From F-183 sp964627455 (lineage in GTDB: Bacteria > Acidobacteriota > Terriglobia > Bryobacterales > Bryobacteraceae): 64,000 nucleotides of DNA. The notes under the pieces were generated by a model. It was not told the DNA's origin. It worked only from the letters and a program-made list of their open reading frames with translations, and ran no database searches. The DNA is taken from positions 124,001 through 188,000 of the forward strand of contig CAZVKC010000003.1 in assembly GCA_964627455.1 (NCBI GenBank), given 5' to 3'. Both the position numbers and the translations under genes were made by a program. The stretch's first letter is position 1; each line of letters begins with the position of its first letter. This document shows, one piece after another, positions 33,415-41,525 of the stretch.

Positions 33415-35240
33415 AGCCGGCAGATCAGCAACTCGCGTTCGTACACGAGTTCCTTGGGAAGGTGGTCATGCAGGTCGATAAACAACTCTTCGTGCTGGAT
33501 CAGTTCGTTGCGCCATTCCGTATGATCGAACGACTGCGCCTGGTCGAACTTTTCTTTCGGGAAGTCCAGGCCGGTCCAATCGAGGTTGTCGTAACGAGGC
33601 ATCCAGCCGATCGGCGATTCGATCGCCAGCGCGCGCCCGCGCGCCCGCTCCACGATCCACTTCAGCACGCGCATATTCTGCCCGAATCCCGGCCAGATGA
33701 AGTTGCCGTCGGCGTCGCGGCGGAACCAGTTCACATGGAACACGCGCGGCGTCTCGCTCAGCTTGCGCTGCATCTTGATCCAGTGCCGGAAGTAGTCGCC
33801 CATGTGATAGCCGCAGAACGGCAGCATCGCCATCGGATCCCGGCGAACCTTACCGACCTGTCCACCCGCGGCGGCAGTTGTTTCCGAACCCATCGTCGCG
33901 CCCGTGTACACACCCATCGTCCAGTTGAACGCCTGGTAAACAAGCGGCATCGTATTCGCGCGGCGTCCGCCAAACACAATCGCGCTGATCGGGAACCCTT
34001 CAGGATTCTCCCAATCGGGATCGATCACTGGACACTGCGATGCCGGCGCGGTGAAGCGCGCATTCGGATGCGCCGCCTTGGCGCCGGTCTCCTTCGCAAT
34101 CTGCGGAGTCCATTTTCTGCCCTGCCAGTCGAGGCACTCGGCCGGAGGCTCGTCGGTCATGCCTTCCCACCACACGCCGCCTTCGGGCGTCAGCGCGGTA
34201 TTCGTGAAGATCGTATTCCGCGCCAGGGTCTGCATCGCGTTCGGATTCGTTTTCATCGACGTCCCTGGCGCAACACCGAAGAATCCAGTCTCGGGATTGA
34301 TGGCGCGCAACTGTCCGTTCTTGTCCGGCTTAATCCACGCGATGTCGTCGCCGACGGTCCAGACTTTCCAGCCGTCGAAACCCTCCGGCGGAATCAGCAT
34401 CGCCAGATTCGTCTTGCCGCACGCGCTCGGAAACGCCGCAGCCATGTACGTCTTCTCACCGCTCGGACTTTCCACGCCGAGAATCAGCATGTGCTCGGCA
34501 AGCCAGCCTTCGTCGCGCGCGATGTTCGATGCAATGCGCAGCGCAAAGCACTTCTTGCCCAGCAGCGCGTTGCCGCCATAGCCGGAACCATACGACCAGA
34601 TTTCGCGATTCTCAGGGAAGTGGACGATGTACTTTTCCTGATTGCACGGCCACGGGACATCCTTCTCACCCGGAGCCAGCGGCTTGCCCACGCTATGCAT
34701 GCAGGGCACGACCCGCTTCACGTCCTTGTCGATCTCTTTCAGCACCGGCAGTCCGATGCGCGCCATGATGCGCATGTTGACCACGGCGTAGGCCGAATCC
34801 GTCAACTGCACGCCGATCTGCGACATCGGCCCGCCGACCGGACCCATGCTGAACGGCAGCACATACATCGTGCGTCCCCGCATGGCGCCATCAAAGAGCC
34901 GCTTCAGCGTACGCCGCATTTCGAACGGGTTCACCCAGTTATTCGTGGGTCCCGCGGCGTCTTTTGAAAGAGAGCAGATGAACGTACGATCCTCGACTCG
35001 AGCAACATCGCTCGCGTCGGAACGGGCGTAATAGCAGCCGGGCCACAAGTCCTGGTTGAGCTTGATCAGCGTGCCGCTTTCGACCATCTGGGTACAGAGT
35101 GCGTCGTTTTCTTCCTGCGAGCCGTCGATCCAATGAATGGCGTCCGGTTTGGTAAGCGCCGCCATCTTTTCCACCCACCGGATAAGGTGTGTATTGGTGG
35201 TCAAAGGTATCGATACGTCCCGCGTCATTGTTGTGGACAT
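33411..35240 (-). CDS. pckG: Phosphoenolpyruvate carboxykinase (GTP)
   Basis: 609 residues, the normal length of the GTP-dependent enzyme. Key motifs: the P-loop-like FPSACGKTNL with the reactive Cys, the metal site GDDIAWIK, PEGFDGWKVWTVG and VFGGRRANTMPLVY. It converts oxaloacetate to phosphoenolpyruvate in gluconeogenesis. There is no clear ribosome site before the ATG at 35240; GATACC lies 11 bases upstream and might serve as a -10 box. A second ATG is four codons in. It forms an operon with the dicarboxylate carrier. Confidence 0.97.
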   Translation of the reverse strand: MSTTMTRDVSIPLTTNTHLIRWVEKMAALTKPDAIHWIDGSQEENDALCTQMVESGTLIKLNQDLWPGCYYARSDASDVARVEDRTFICSLSKDAAGPTNNWVNPFEMRRTLKRLFDGAMRGRTMYVLPFSMGPVGGPMSQIGVQLTDSAYAVVNMRIMARIGLPVLKEIDKDVKRVVPCMHSVGKPLAPGEKDVPWPCNQEKYIVHFPENREIWSYGSGYGGNALLGKKCFALRIASNIARDEGWLAEHMLILGVESPSGEKTYMAAAFPSACGKTNLAMLIPPEGFDGWKVWTVGDDIAWIKPDKNGQLRAINPETGFFGVAPGTSMKTNPNAMQTLARNTIFTNTALTPEGGVWWEGMTDEPPAECLDWQGRKWTPQIAKETGAKAAHPNARFTAPASQCPVIDPDWENPEGFPISAIVFGGRRANTMPLVYQAFNWTMGVYTGATMGSETTAAAGGQVGKVRRDPMAMLPFCGYHMGDYFRHWIKMQRKLSETPRVFHVNWFRRDADGNFIWPGFGQNMRVLKWIVERARGRALAIESPIGWMPRYDNLDWTGLDFPKEKFDQAQSFDHTEWRNELIQHEELFIDLHDHLPKELVYERELLICRL

Positions 35241-35278
35241 AACTTTAACAAGGTATCAGTTCAGTCCACGAACCCGCT

Positions 35279-36241
35279 TTACACTCGCTCCAGAGCAGTC
35301 GCCTGGACCCGATGGACCGTGCCGCAATCCGGGCACTCCAGCGCCATCGGCGAGATGTGCCACATCCAGTGGTCCCGCCATGCGATTCGATAAGACGGCG
35401 CGAACCGGGCCAGCGCAGCATCCAGGTCAAGGTCCTCGAGGGCCGGCGTCACTTCGCAGGCCACGCCCTCGTCCGCTGACCACCCTGTCGCGTCCGACCA
35501 TCGCACCGGCTCGGGACTCCAATGCCGCCGCGAATACGCGCGTCCGCTGTATTGCGCATACTCGACGTCCGTGATGAACAGGATCGACTTCGCAGACGTC
35601 CGTTCAAACGCGGCGAGATGTTGTTCCGCCAAAGCCCGGTTACCGGGACGGACGGCGTCGAGCCACTCTTCTTCGTGCCGCTTCACCTGCGTCTTCCCGA
35701 ATCTCGCGATCAGGAACGACTCCACGCCATCCTGCCAGCCGACCGGCAACTGGCTCAACAGGTTCAACGACAGCACGGCATCGGACAGCGAATCGTAAGC
35801 AGGTGGAGGATCGTCGTACCCGCGGATGATGTCCAACGTTTCGCCCCACGATGCGCCGCGCGGGATTCGAAAGGGAAGTCCTGCAACCCAGTCGTCGATA
35901 CATCCGGAAACATCGGTGAACACGGATTCGAAAGGCTTCGTAATCCGCGAATCCCAAGCCGATCGGCACAGCGGATCCGCATCCACCAGCCGGAACCGGT
36001 CGAACCGCTCCAGCATCACCGAAGCATCGAAATCGAGCAACCGCCCCGCGCCCAGCACCGTGAGCAGCCCACCGGACGCTTCCCAGCGGCGTTGCACAGC
36101 CTTCGTGCGTTCCTGATGCGGGGACCAATACGCACACAATTTTTCGGACCTCGTCTCGATCCCCAGGCCCATGCGCAGATAGCGCTGCACATGCGTCGTC
36201 TTGCGATGCCGCAGCCTGGCCGTCAGATAGCGAAGAAGCAA
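35279..36241 (-). CDS. Methyltransferase-like protein of unknown function
   Basis: 320 residues. The segment LLTVLGAGRLLDFDASVMLERFDRFRLVDADP has the strand-glycine loop-acidic pattern of a Rossmann SAM-binding site, and AVLSLNLLSQLP fits the post-IV strand. The C-terminus ends in a CPDCG pair, a possible zinc knuckle with only two cysteines. I do not recognise a specific family. It lies 38 bp upstream of pckG on the same strand and could share its transcript. Confidence 0.7.
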   Translation of the reverse strand: MLLRYLTARLRHRKTTHVQRYLRMGLGIETRSEKLCAYWSPHQERTKAVQRRWEASGGLLTVLGAGRLLDFDASVMLERFDRFRLVDADPLCRSAWDSRITKPFESVFTDVSGCIDDWVAGLPFRIPRGASWGETLDIIRGYDDPPPAYDSLSDAVLSLNLLSQLPVGWQDGVESFLIARFGKTQVKRHEEEWLDAVRPGNRALAEQHLAAFERTSAKSILFITDVEYAQYSGRAYSRRHWSPEPVRWSDATGWSADEGVACEVTPALEDLDLDAALARFAPSYRIAWRDHWMWHISPMALECPDCGTVHRVQATALERV

Positions 36242-36341
36242 GTTGCCACCATCTTAACCACAAAAGGAAAACGGGATCCGCGGTGGCTAGACATCCACTT
36301 CGAATCCCGTTTTTCGGCCGATCTCACGATCGCGGCCGCGA

Positions 36342-36776
36342 TTACTCTTCCAGCAACAAGGCAGCCGCGGCGTGGCGGGCTTTGAGTTCCTCCACCGCGC
36401 GAAACCAGTCGGCCTGTTGATCGCCCGGCTGGTAGCCGCGGGCCACATAGTAAGAATAGGCAAGCTTCGCAACTTCGTCGTGGCTGGGCTCGTACGGAGT
36501 CGCCACCGGGGCGACAACCGTGACGGGGAGTTCCAGCGAAGTGGATTCCTGTTTCTTGGCGTGGCGATGAGTCACTGCTGCTTCTGCTACTGCGCTCTTC
36601 TTCCTGGTGGCAGCCTTCTTTTCCCCGGAGGCAGGCGCCTTGGACTCCGTTGCGGACGTCTTCGACGCGGAGGCAGTCGAACGCTTCCGGACCGTCTTGG
36701 CCGGAGCTTTCTCTGCCGCCAACGGCGAACCCGCCGCGACCGCTTCTGATTTTACTACTGCTTTCTTTGTGGGCAT
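36342..36776 (-). CDS. DUF2934 protein with a Lys/Ala-rich N-terminal tail
   Basis: 144 residues from the ATG at 36776. Residues 1-85 are a disordered Lys/Ala/Ser tail (APAKTVRKRSTASASK), like histone H1-type tails. The C-terminal ~40 residues (SHDEVAKLAYSYYVARGYQPGDQQADWFRAVEELK) are the DUF2934 domain, common in Acidobacteria and of unknown function. An upstream in-frame ATG at 36806 has a better ribosome site (AGGAAA) and would add ten residues. Possibly DNA-associated; this is inference from the tail alone. Confidence 0.85.
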   Translation of the reverse strand: MPTKKAVVKSEAVAAGSPLAAEKAPAKTVRKRSTASASKTSATESKAPASGEKKAATRKKSAVAEAAVTHRHAKKQESTSLELPVTVVAPVATPYEPSHDEVAKLAYSYYVARGYQPGDQQADWFRAVEELKARHAAAALLLEE

Positions 36777-36838
36777 GGTACTTCGTCTTTCATTGTACCA
36801 ACCCATTAAACATTTCCTGTGAATTTTGGATTACCGCT

Positions 36839-37078
36839 TCAGGACTTGCCTTCGCCGTCTTTCCCGGACTTGAAGAACAGCCTTCGGGCCTGCTCATCCG
36901 ACAAGATCGCCGCGAAAACCACGCCCAGCGCCGCGGCCGTCGCCACCGCGCCCGCGACCATGTAATCGCTATCCTTTCGCGGACCCGGCAAAAACTGCAG
37001 CAACAACGCCGACACGAAGACGAACGTCACCAACCCGGAAACGGCCAGCAGGATCACTTTGCGCGGAGTGAAGTTCAT
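36839..37078 (-). CDS. Small membrane protein with two helices
   Basis: 79 residues with two hydrophobic segments, VILLAVSGLVTFVFVSALLLQFL and YMVAGAVATAAALGVVFAAILS, and a basic C-terminal tail. No family recognised. Its ATG shares one base with the stop of the flavoprotein gene (TGATG), so the two are translationally coupled. Confidence 0.75.
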   Translation of the reverse strand: MNFTPRKVILLAVSGLVTFVFVSALLLQFLPGPRKDSDYMVAGAVATAAALGVVFAAILSDEQARRLFFKSGKDGEGKS

Positions 37079-37761
37079 CAGTCGTACTTTTCGTAAATGA
37101 TGCGTTTGCGGTCGAGACCCAGCGCCTTCAACTGCGCGCGCAGATCGTCCACCATTGCTTTCATACCACAGATGTAGACGTTCACGTCCCGGCGCTCGCC
37201 CAGCGCTTCGAGCACATGCGCCTGTACATGGCCTCGCCGGCCGGCCCAGGATTCGTCCCCGCGGCTAAGCACAGGCAGGAACCGGAACGTTTCCGGCTTT
37301 GCCCCCTGCAGGGCTTCGAACTCTTCGCGATACATCAGGCTCGACTCATGCCGCACGCCGAACACCAGCGTCGCGTGCCCCGCGAACTCTTCCTGCAGCA
37401 TCCCGCGGAACGGCGCGATGCCCGTGCCAGTCGCAACCAGAATGGAGTCGCTGACGTTGTCCCGCCAGTGAAAATACCCCAGGGGACCCGCCACATCCAC
37501 GCTGCCGCCCGCGGGCAAATCGAACAGATGCGGCGAAAACAAGCCGCCTTCCACGCGATTCAAACACAACTCGAACCGGTTGTCGCCCGCCGCGCGCGAC
37601 GCCAGCGAATAGGCACGTGTAATCGTCTTGCCGCCGATGCCCGTCGACAGAGACACAAACTGCCCTGCGCGAAACTCGAATCGTTCCACATCCGGAATCT
37701 CGAATACGAAGTGTCGCACTTCGGGAGCAACTTCCCGCTGCGAAACCAGCACGGCCTTCAT
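37078..37761 (-). CDS. Ferredoxin-NADP reductase-like flavoprotein
   Basis: 227 residues: FAD-binding barrel with RAYSLAS (RxYS motif) and GGLFSPHLFDL, then the NAD(P) domain with VATGTGIAPFRGML and the Cys in VYICGMKAMV, ending KRIIYEKYD. It should pass electrons between NAD(P)H and a protein partner, which is not encoded with it. Both ends overlap neighbours (4 bp with the chelatase gene, 1 bp with the membrane-protein gene). Confidence 0.92.
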   Translation of the reverse strand: MKAVLVSQREVAPEVRHFVFEIPDVERFEFRAGQFVSLSTGIGGKTITRAYSLASRAAGDNRFELCLNRVEGGLFSPHLFDLPAGGSVDVAGPLGYFHWRDNVSDSILVATGTGIAPFRGMLQEEFAGHATLVFGVRHESSLMYREEFEALQGAKPETFRFLPVLSRGDESWAGRRGHVQAHVLEALGERRDVNVYICGMKAMVDDLRAQLKALGLDRKRIIYEKYD

Positions 37762-38147
37762 CTCGGCTGTAACGCCTCCTCGGCTCTCGTCAGCAGAATG
37801 TCCACCAGCGCGGCATGCCCGTCCAGGGGAGGCGTCGTTTCGATCGCGACCTCGGGATGCGCCTCACGGAACTCCGCGATCAACTTCGGCAGGTCGCGCT
37901 TCAAATGCAGGCCCACCGTCAGAAAGTACGGCAGCACCACCAGGCGTTGCGCGCCTTTCGCCAGCAACGATTCGCCGGCGCCCAACAGATCCGGTTTGCC
38001 GCCTTCGAGAAAGGCCGCTTCGACATGCGCGTACCCTCCCCGCTCCGCCAGTCCCGCGGCGGCGGTGCGAACCGCCTCATTAGCCGACTCGACGCTCGAG
38101 CCGTGGGCGAATACGATCAATCCAGTGATGTTTCGTGATGAGTTCAT
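37758..38147 (-). CDS. CbiX/SirB-type short sirohydrochlorin chelatase
   Basis: 129 residues, the length of single-domain CbiX. The metal-binding histidines are His15 in VFAHGSS and His81 in YFLTVGLHLKRDLP. It would insert Co, Ni or Fe into sirohydrochlorin. No other tetrapyrrole gene is in the window. It overlaps the Cys-rich protein gene upstream and the flavoprotein gene downstream by 4 bp each. Confidence 0.9.
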   Translation of the reverse strand: MNSSRNITGLIVFAHGSSVESANEAVRTAAAGLAERGGYAHVEAAFLEGGKPDLLGAGESLLAKGAQRLVVLPYFLTVGLHLKRDLPKLIAEFREAHPEVAIETTPPLDGHAALVDILLTRAEEALQPR

Positions 38148-38782
38148 TCTGATACAGGGGTCGAAGCAGCAGAGTCTTCGGGCGGCAATTGCTGCGCGGC
38201 GACCCCATACAGGAAGTGGATGAAGGCGCGGCTCTTGCGGCGTCCGTTATTATGTGATGCTTCGAGCGCCCGCAAGAATACAATCATCTTCAGTTCATCG
38301 GAATCTTTGATCTGCGGGAACCCCGGCCACGTCTCCGACTCCTTGCGGAACTCCGCCACCTTCTGGTCGAACGTCTCCAGGATCCCGGCCGCGATCCGGT
38401 TATCCGGCTTTCCGTCGTAAATCAGGCCGCTCTCGCGCGTCTTGCGATTCCGTATCGCACTTTCCAAAGCTTCGCGGATATCCAGGTCGATGCAGCCCGC
38501 GGCGTCGAGCACCCCGTTCAACAAAGCCATCGACAATGCCACAAACAGCGTCTGGTTCGAAGCCACGAACTCCTCGGTCACGCGGATGTCCTTGTGCTCG
38601 GACAAATCCACTGGTGCAGGCTTCGCATGCACGCGAGATTCGATCAAAAACGGACATTCCATCGGGCAATCGATGGACTCTTCCCGCTCGCGACCGCAGC
38701 ATTGATTACAGATTTCACCCTTCACCGGACAGGTGCGGCGGGGCTTGCGTGTCGTGCAGATTGTACAGGGCGCAGTGGGCAC
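38144..38782 (-). CDS. Conserved protein with an N-terminal eight-cysteine cluster
   Basis: 212 residues from a GTG at 38782 with GGAG upstream. The first 45 residues hold eight cysteines (CTIC, TCP, CNQCC, DCPMEC), which suggests a double zinc ribbon or an Fe-S site. The rest is helical (FVALSMALLNGVLDAAGCIDLDIREALES) with no known motif. I recall similar uncharacterised proteins in Acidobacteria but cannot name a family. First gene of the overlapping set with the chelatase and the flavoprotein. Confidence 0.75.
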   Translation of the reverse strand: MPTAPCTICTTRKPRRTCPVKGEICNQCCGREREESIDCPMECPFLIESRVHAKPAPVDLSEHKDIRVTEEFVASNQTLFVALSMALLNGVLDAAGCIDLDIREALESAIRNRKTRESGLIYDGKPDNRIAAGILETFDQKVAEFRKESETWPGFPQIKDSDELKMIVFLRALEASHNNGRRKSRAFIHFLYGVAAQQLPPEDSAASTPVSE

Positions 38783-38842
38783 GGTAACTCCATGCTAACA
38801 GCGCGCGTCCTTCATTTTGCGGTATTTTCAGATATTTGACCC

Positions 38843-39865
38843 ATGGCTGTTCGTTTGAAGGACATCGCAGATGACCTCGGCGTATCCCTCGTAACTGTTT
38901 CGAAGGTCCTGCGGAACCACCCCGATGTGGGAGCATTGACACGCGAACGCGTTCTGAAGAAGGTTCGCGAGTTGAACTATCGCCCCAACGTCGCCGCACG
39001 CATGCTCGTGACCGGGCGAACCTTCAACATTGGACTCATCGTCCCCGACCTCGTCCACTCCTTCTTTGCCGAAATCGTGAAAGGCGCAACACCTGTTCTC
39101 CGCGCCGCCGATTATAACCTCGTCATCTCGTCTTCTGAAGAGGATCCCGAACTCGAACGCCACGAAATCGAACAGCTCGTCACGCGCGGAGTCGACGTGC
39201 TCGTGGTCGCTTCCGCCCAGAACAAGCCCGACGTCTTCGCGAAGCTGCAAACGCCCGTGCTGCTGCTCGATCGCGAAATCCCCGGCTTTCCAGCGAACTT
39301 CGTCGGTGTCGACGACGAGGCCGTCGGGTACATGGCCACGCGACACCTGATCGAGCGGGGATACCGGCGCATCGCGCACATCGGCGGATCCAACGTTTCG
39401 ACCGCCGTGGGACGCCTCAACGGATATCGCGGCGCGCTGGCTGAAGCTCGCCTCGATTATGACCCGCGCTATGTCGTCCCCCGCGCGCAAATCGACCGGG
39501 TTGCCGACGTCACCGGATTCGCTGCGATGGAAAAGCTGCTGGCTCTCGATCCCCGTCCGGACGCGGTCTTCTGCTTCAACGATCCGACAGCCGCCGGTGC
39601 GATCAAAGCCATTCTGGCGGCAGGCCTTCGGATCCCCGAAGACATCGGCATCACTGGCGCCGGCAACGTGCGTCACACCGACCTCTTCCGCGTTCCCCTC
39701 ACCACGGTCGACCAGGCCAGTGACGCCATCGGCCGAGAAGTGGCGGCGCTCGCGCTCGAACTCGCTGCCTCCGCCCAGCGCAAGCGCAAAGTTGCCCCCA
39801 GGCGAATCCTGCTGGAACCCAAGCTCATCGTCCGCGAATCTTCCGGCGGCCCCCAGCCGCGTTAG
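38843..39865 (+). CDS. LacI-family transcriptional regulator
   Basis: 340 residues. The N-terminal helix-turn-helix is VRLKDIADDLGVSLVTVSKVLRNHPDVG, then the hinge NYRPNVAARML, then the periplasmic-binding-protein-like effector domain (FNIGLIVPDLVHSFFAEIVKG, FCFNDPTAAGAIKA, LTTVDQASDAIG). It probably senses a sugar. It is followed 12 bp later by nikR and then by a sugar-dehydrogenase-like gene. GATATT lies six bases before the ATG and no Shine-Dalgarno is seen. Confidence 0.95.
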   Translation: MAVRLKDIADDLGVSLVTVSKVLRNHPDVGALTRERVLKKVRELNYRPNVAARMLVTGRTFNIGLIVPDLVHSFFAEIVKGATPVLRAADYNLVISSSEEDPELERHEIEQLVTRGVDVLVVASAQNKPDVFAKLQTPVLLLDREIPGFPANFVGVDDEAVGYMATRHLIERGYRRIAHIGGSNVSTAVGRLNGYRGALAEARLDYDPRYVVPRAQIDRVADVTGFAAMEKLLALDPRPDAVFCFNDPTAAGAIKAILAAGLRIPEDIGITGAGNVRHTDLFRVPLTTVDQASDAIGREVAALALELAASAQRKRKVAPRRILLEPKLIVRESSGGPQPR

Positions 39866-39877
39866 TGTAAGGACATC

Positions 39878-40324
39878 ATGGGTGAACTAGCGCGCATCGG
39901 AATCGCCATCGACTCGGGTTTACTCGAACAGTTCGACCACCTCATCGAACGCGCTGGGTATCCCAACCGCTCCGAGGCCTTTCGGGACCTCGTCCGCGAC
40001 CGCCTCATCCGCGAAGCCACCGAATCGCCCGACGCACAGGTCGCCGGGACCCTCACCCTCATCTACGATCACCATCACAATCAACTCAGCGACAAGCTCA
40101 CTGCGATCCAGCACCAGTTCCACACGGCCATCGTCTCGTCCCTGCACGTCCACCTCGACCACGACAACTGCCTCGAAGTCCTGATCCTGCGCGGCCGCTC
40201 CGCCGACATCCGCAAGGTCGCGGACCTCCTCATCGCCACCAAGGGCATCAAGCACGGCCAACTCGTCGTCACCACAGCCGACGTCACCCGGCTCGAACAT
40301 TCCCACAAACACGAACTACGATAA
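39878..40324 (+). CDS. nikR: Nickel-responsive regulator NikR
   Basis: 148 residues: an N-terminal ribbon-helix-helix (RIGIAIDSGLLEQFDHLIE, YPNRSEAFRDLVRDRLI) and a C-terminal ACT-like domain. The high-affinity nickel ligands are His79, His90, His92 and Cys98, exactly the E. coli positions (76, 87, 89, 95) shifted by three. The ribosome site is AAGGA. No nickel importer or nickel enzyme lies nearby, so its targets must be elsewhere. Confidence 0.95.
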   Translation: MGELARIGIAIDSGLLEQFDHLIERAGYPNRSEAFRDLVRDRLIREATESPDAQVAGTLTLIYDHHHNQLSDKLTAIQHQFHTAIVSSLHVHLDHDNCLEVLILRGRSADIRKVADLLIATKGIKHGQLVVTTADVTRLEHSHKHELR

Positions 40325-40340
40325 ACTGATCTGCAATTCG

Positions 40341-41519
40341 ATGAGACCAAGTATTCTCCTCCTCGCAATGGCAGCCGTAGCATCCCTGTCGCTCGCTGCC
40401 GATGGAACCGCCCAGAAGAAGAAGTTGCCGCCGCCGTTCCACACGCCGTCGGCCACGAACGGCCCCAAGATCATCTCGCAGCCGCAGGACAAGAAGCTGT
40501 CACTGCCGGCCGGCTTCGCAGCCGAAGAGTACGCGTCAGGCTTCAAGAAGCCGCGCATGCTGCTCGAACTCCCCGACGGAACCGTACTGGTATCGGACGC
40601 CGTCGCCAATGGCACGATCGAAGCCATCAAGCCTGACAAGTCCCGCAAGACCGTGCTGTCCGGCCTCGACCGCCCCTTCGGACTCGCCCTCCACAAGGAC
40701 CACCTCTACGTCACCGAGGCGATCGCCATCAAGCGCTATCCGTTCAACGTGAAGACGCTCGAAGCCGGTCCCGCCGAAAAGATCATCACTCTCGACGGCT
40801 ACGGCAAAGGCCACTGGACCCGCGGCATCGCCTTCGACAAGAAGGGCAAGCTGTACGTCTCGATCGGCTCCGGATCTAACGTCGACGCCGGTGACCCCAA
40901 AGATCGCGCCGCCGTCAACATCTACAACGCCGATGGCTCCGGCCATGAAATCATGGCCACCGGACTCCGCAACCCGGTGAGCATCCGCTTCAACCCCGAA
41001 AGCGGCAAGCTGTGGGCAACTGTCCAGGAACGCGACGGCCTCGGCGACGACCTCGTGCCGGACTTCTTCACTGAAGTGAAGCCCGGCGCCTTCTACGGCT
41101 GGCCGTACGCCTACGTCGGACCCAACGAAGAACCCCGGCGCAAGGGCGAGAATCCGGAACTGGTGAAGAAGACGATCGAACCCGACGTACTCCTCGAACC
41201 CTCGCACGTCGCGGTTATGGACGTCCTCTTCTACACCGGCAAGAGCTTCCCGGCAAAGTACAGGAACGGCGCCTTCCTTGCCTTCCGCGGCAGCGGAAAT
41301 CGCGCCAAGCGCACCGGCTACTCCATCGCCTTCATCCCATTCAAGAACGGCCGCCCGTCTGGCCCGCAAGAGGATTTCCTCACCGGCTGGATGCTGGGCG
41401 AAGACATGAAGGAAGTCTGGGGACGCCCCATCGGCTTCGCGCAGTTGAAGGATGGCAGCATCCTCATCGCCGAGGACGGCAACAACAAGATCTGGCGCGT
41501 TTCTTATAAAGGCAAGTAG
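40341..41519 (+). CDS. Exported sorbosone dehydrogenase-like beta-propeller (PQQ-type)
   Basis: 392 residues with a signal peptide (ILLLAMAAVASLSLA). Propeller repeats include LPDGTVLVSDAVANG, GLDRPFGLALHKDHLYVTE, GIAFDKKGKLYVSIGSGSNVD, GLRNPVSIRFNPESGKLWATVQERDGLGDDLVPD and a C-terminal DGSILIAEDGNNKIWRVSY. The family contains L-sorbosone and aldose dehydrogenases that use PQQ; the cofactor here is inferred. It is 16 bp after nikR, in line with the LacI regulator. Confidence 0.88.
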   Translation: MRPSILLLAMAAVASLSLAADGTAQKKKLPPPFHTPSATNGPKIISQPQDKKLSLPAGFAAEEYASGFKKPRMLLELPDGTVLVSDAVANGTIEAIKPDKSRKTVLSGLDRPFGLALHKDHLYVTEAIAIKRYPFNVKTLEAGPAEKIITLDGYGKGHWTRGIAFDKKGKLYVSIGSGSNVDAGDPKDRAAVNIYNADGSGHEIMATGLRNPVSIRFNPESGKLWATVQERDGLGDDLVPDFFTEVKPGAFYGWPYAYVGPNEEPRRKGENPELVKKTIEPDVLLEPSHVAVMDVLFYTGKSFPAKYRNGAFLAFRGSGNRAKRTGYSIAFIPFKNGRPSGPQEDFLTGWMLGEDMKEVWGRPIGFAQLKDGSILIAEDGNNKIWRVSYKGK

Positions 41520-41525
41520 CCGCCG

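Noticed and set aside
39866..39877. NikR autoregulatory site in the nikR upstream gap
   Set aside because: The gap is only 12 bp and no GTATGA-N16-TCATAC was found around it or elsewhere that I could see.
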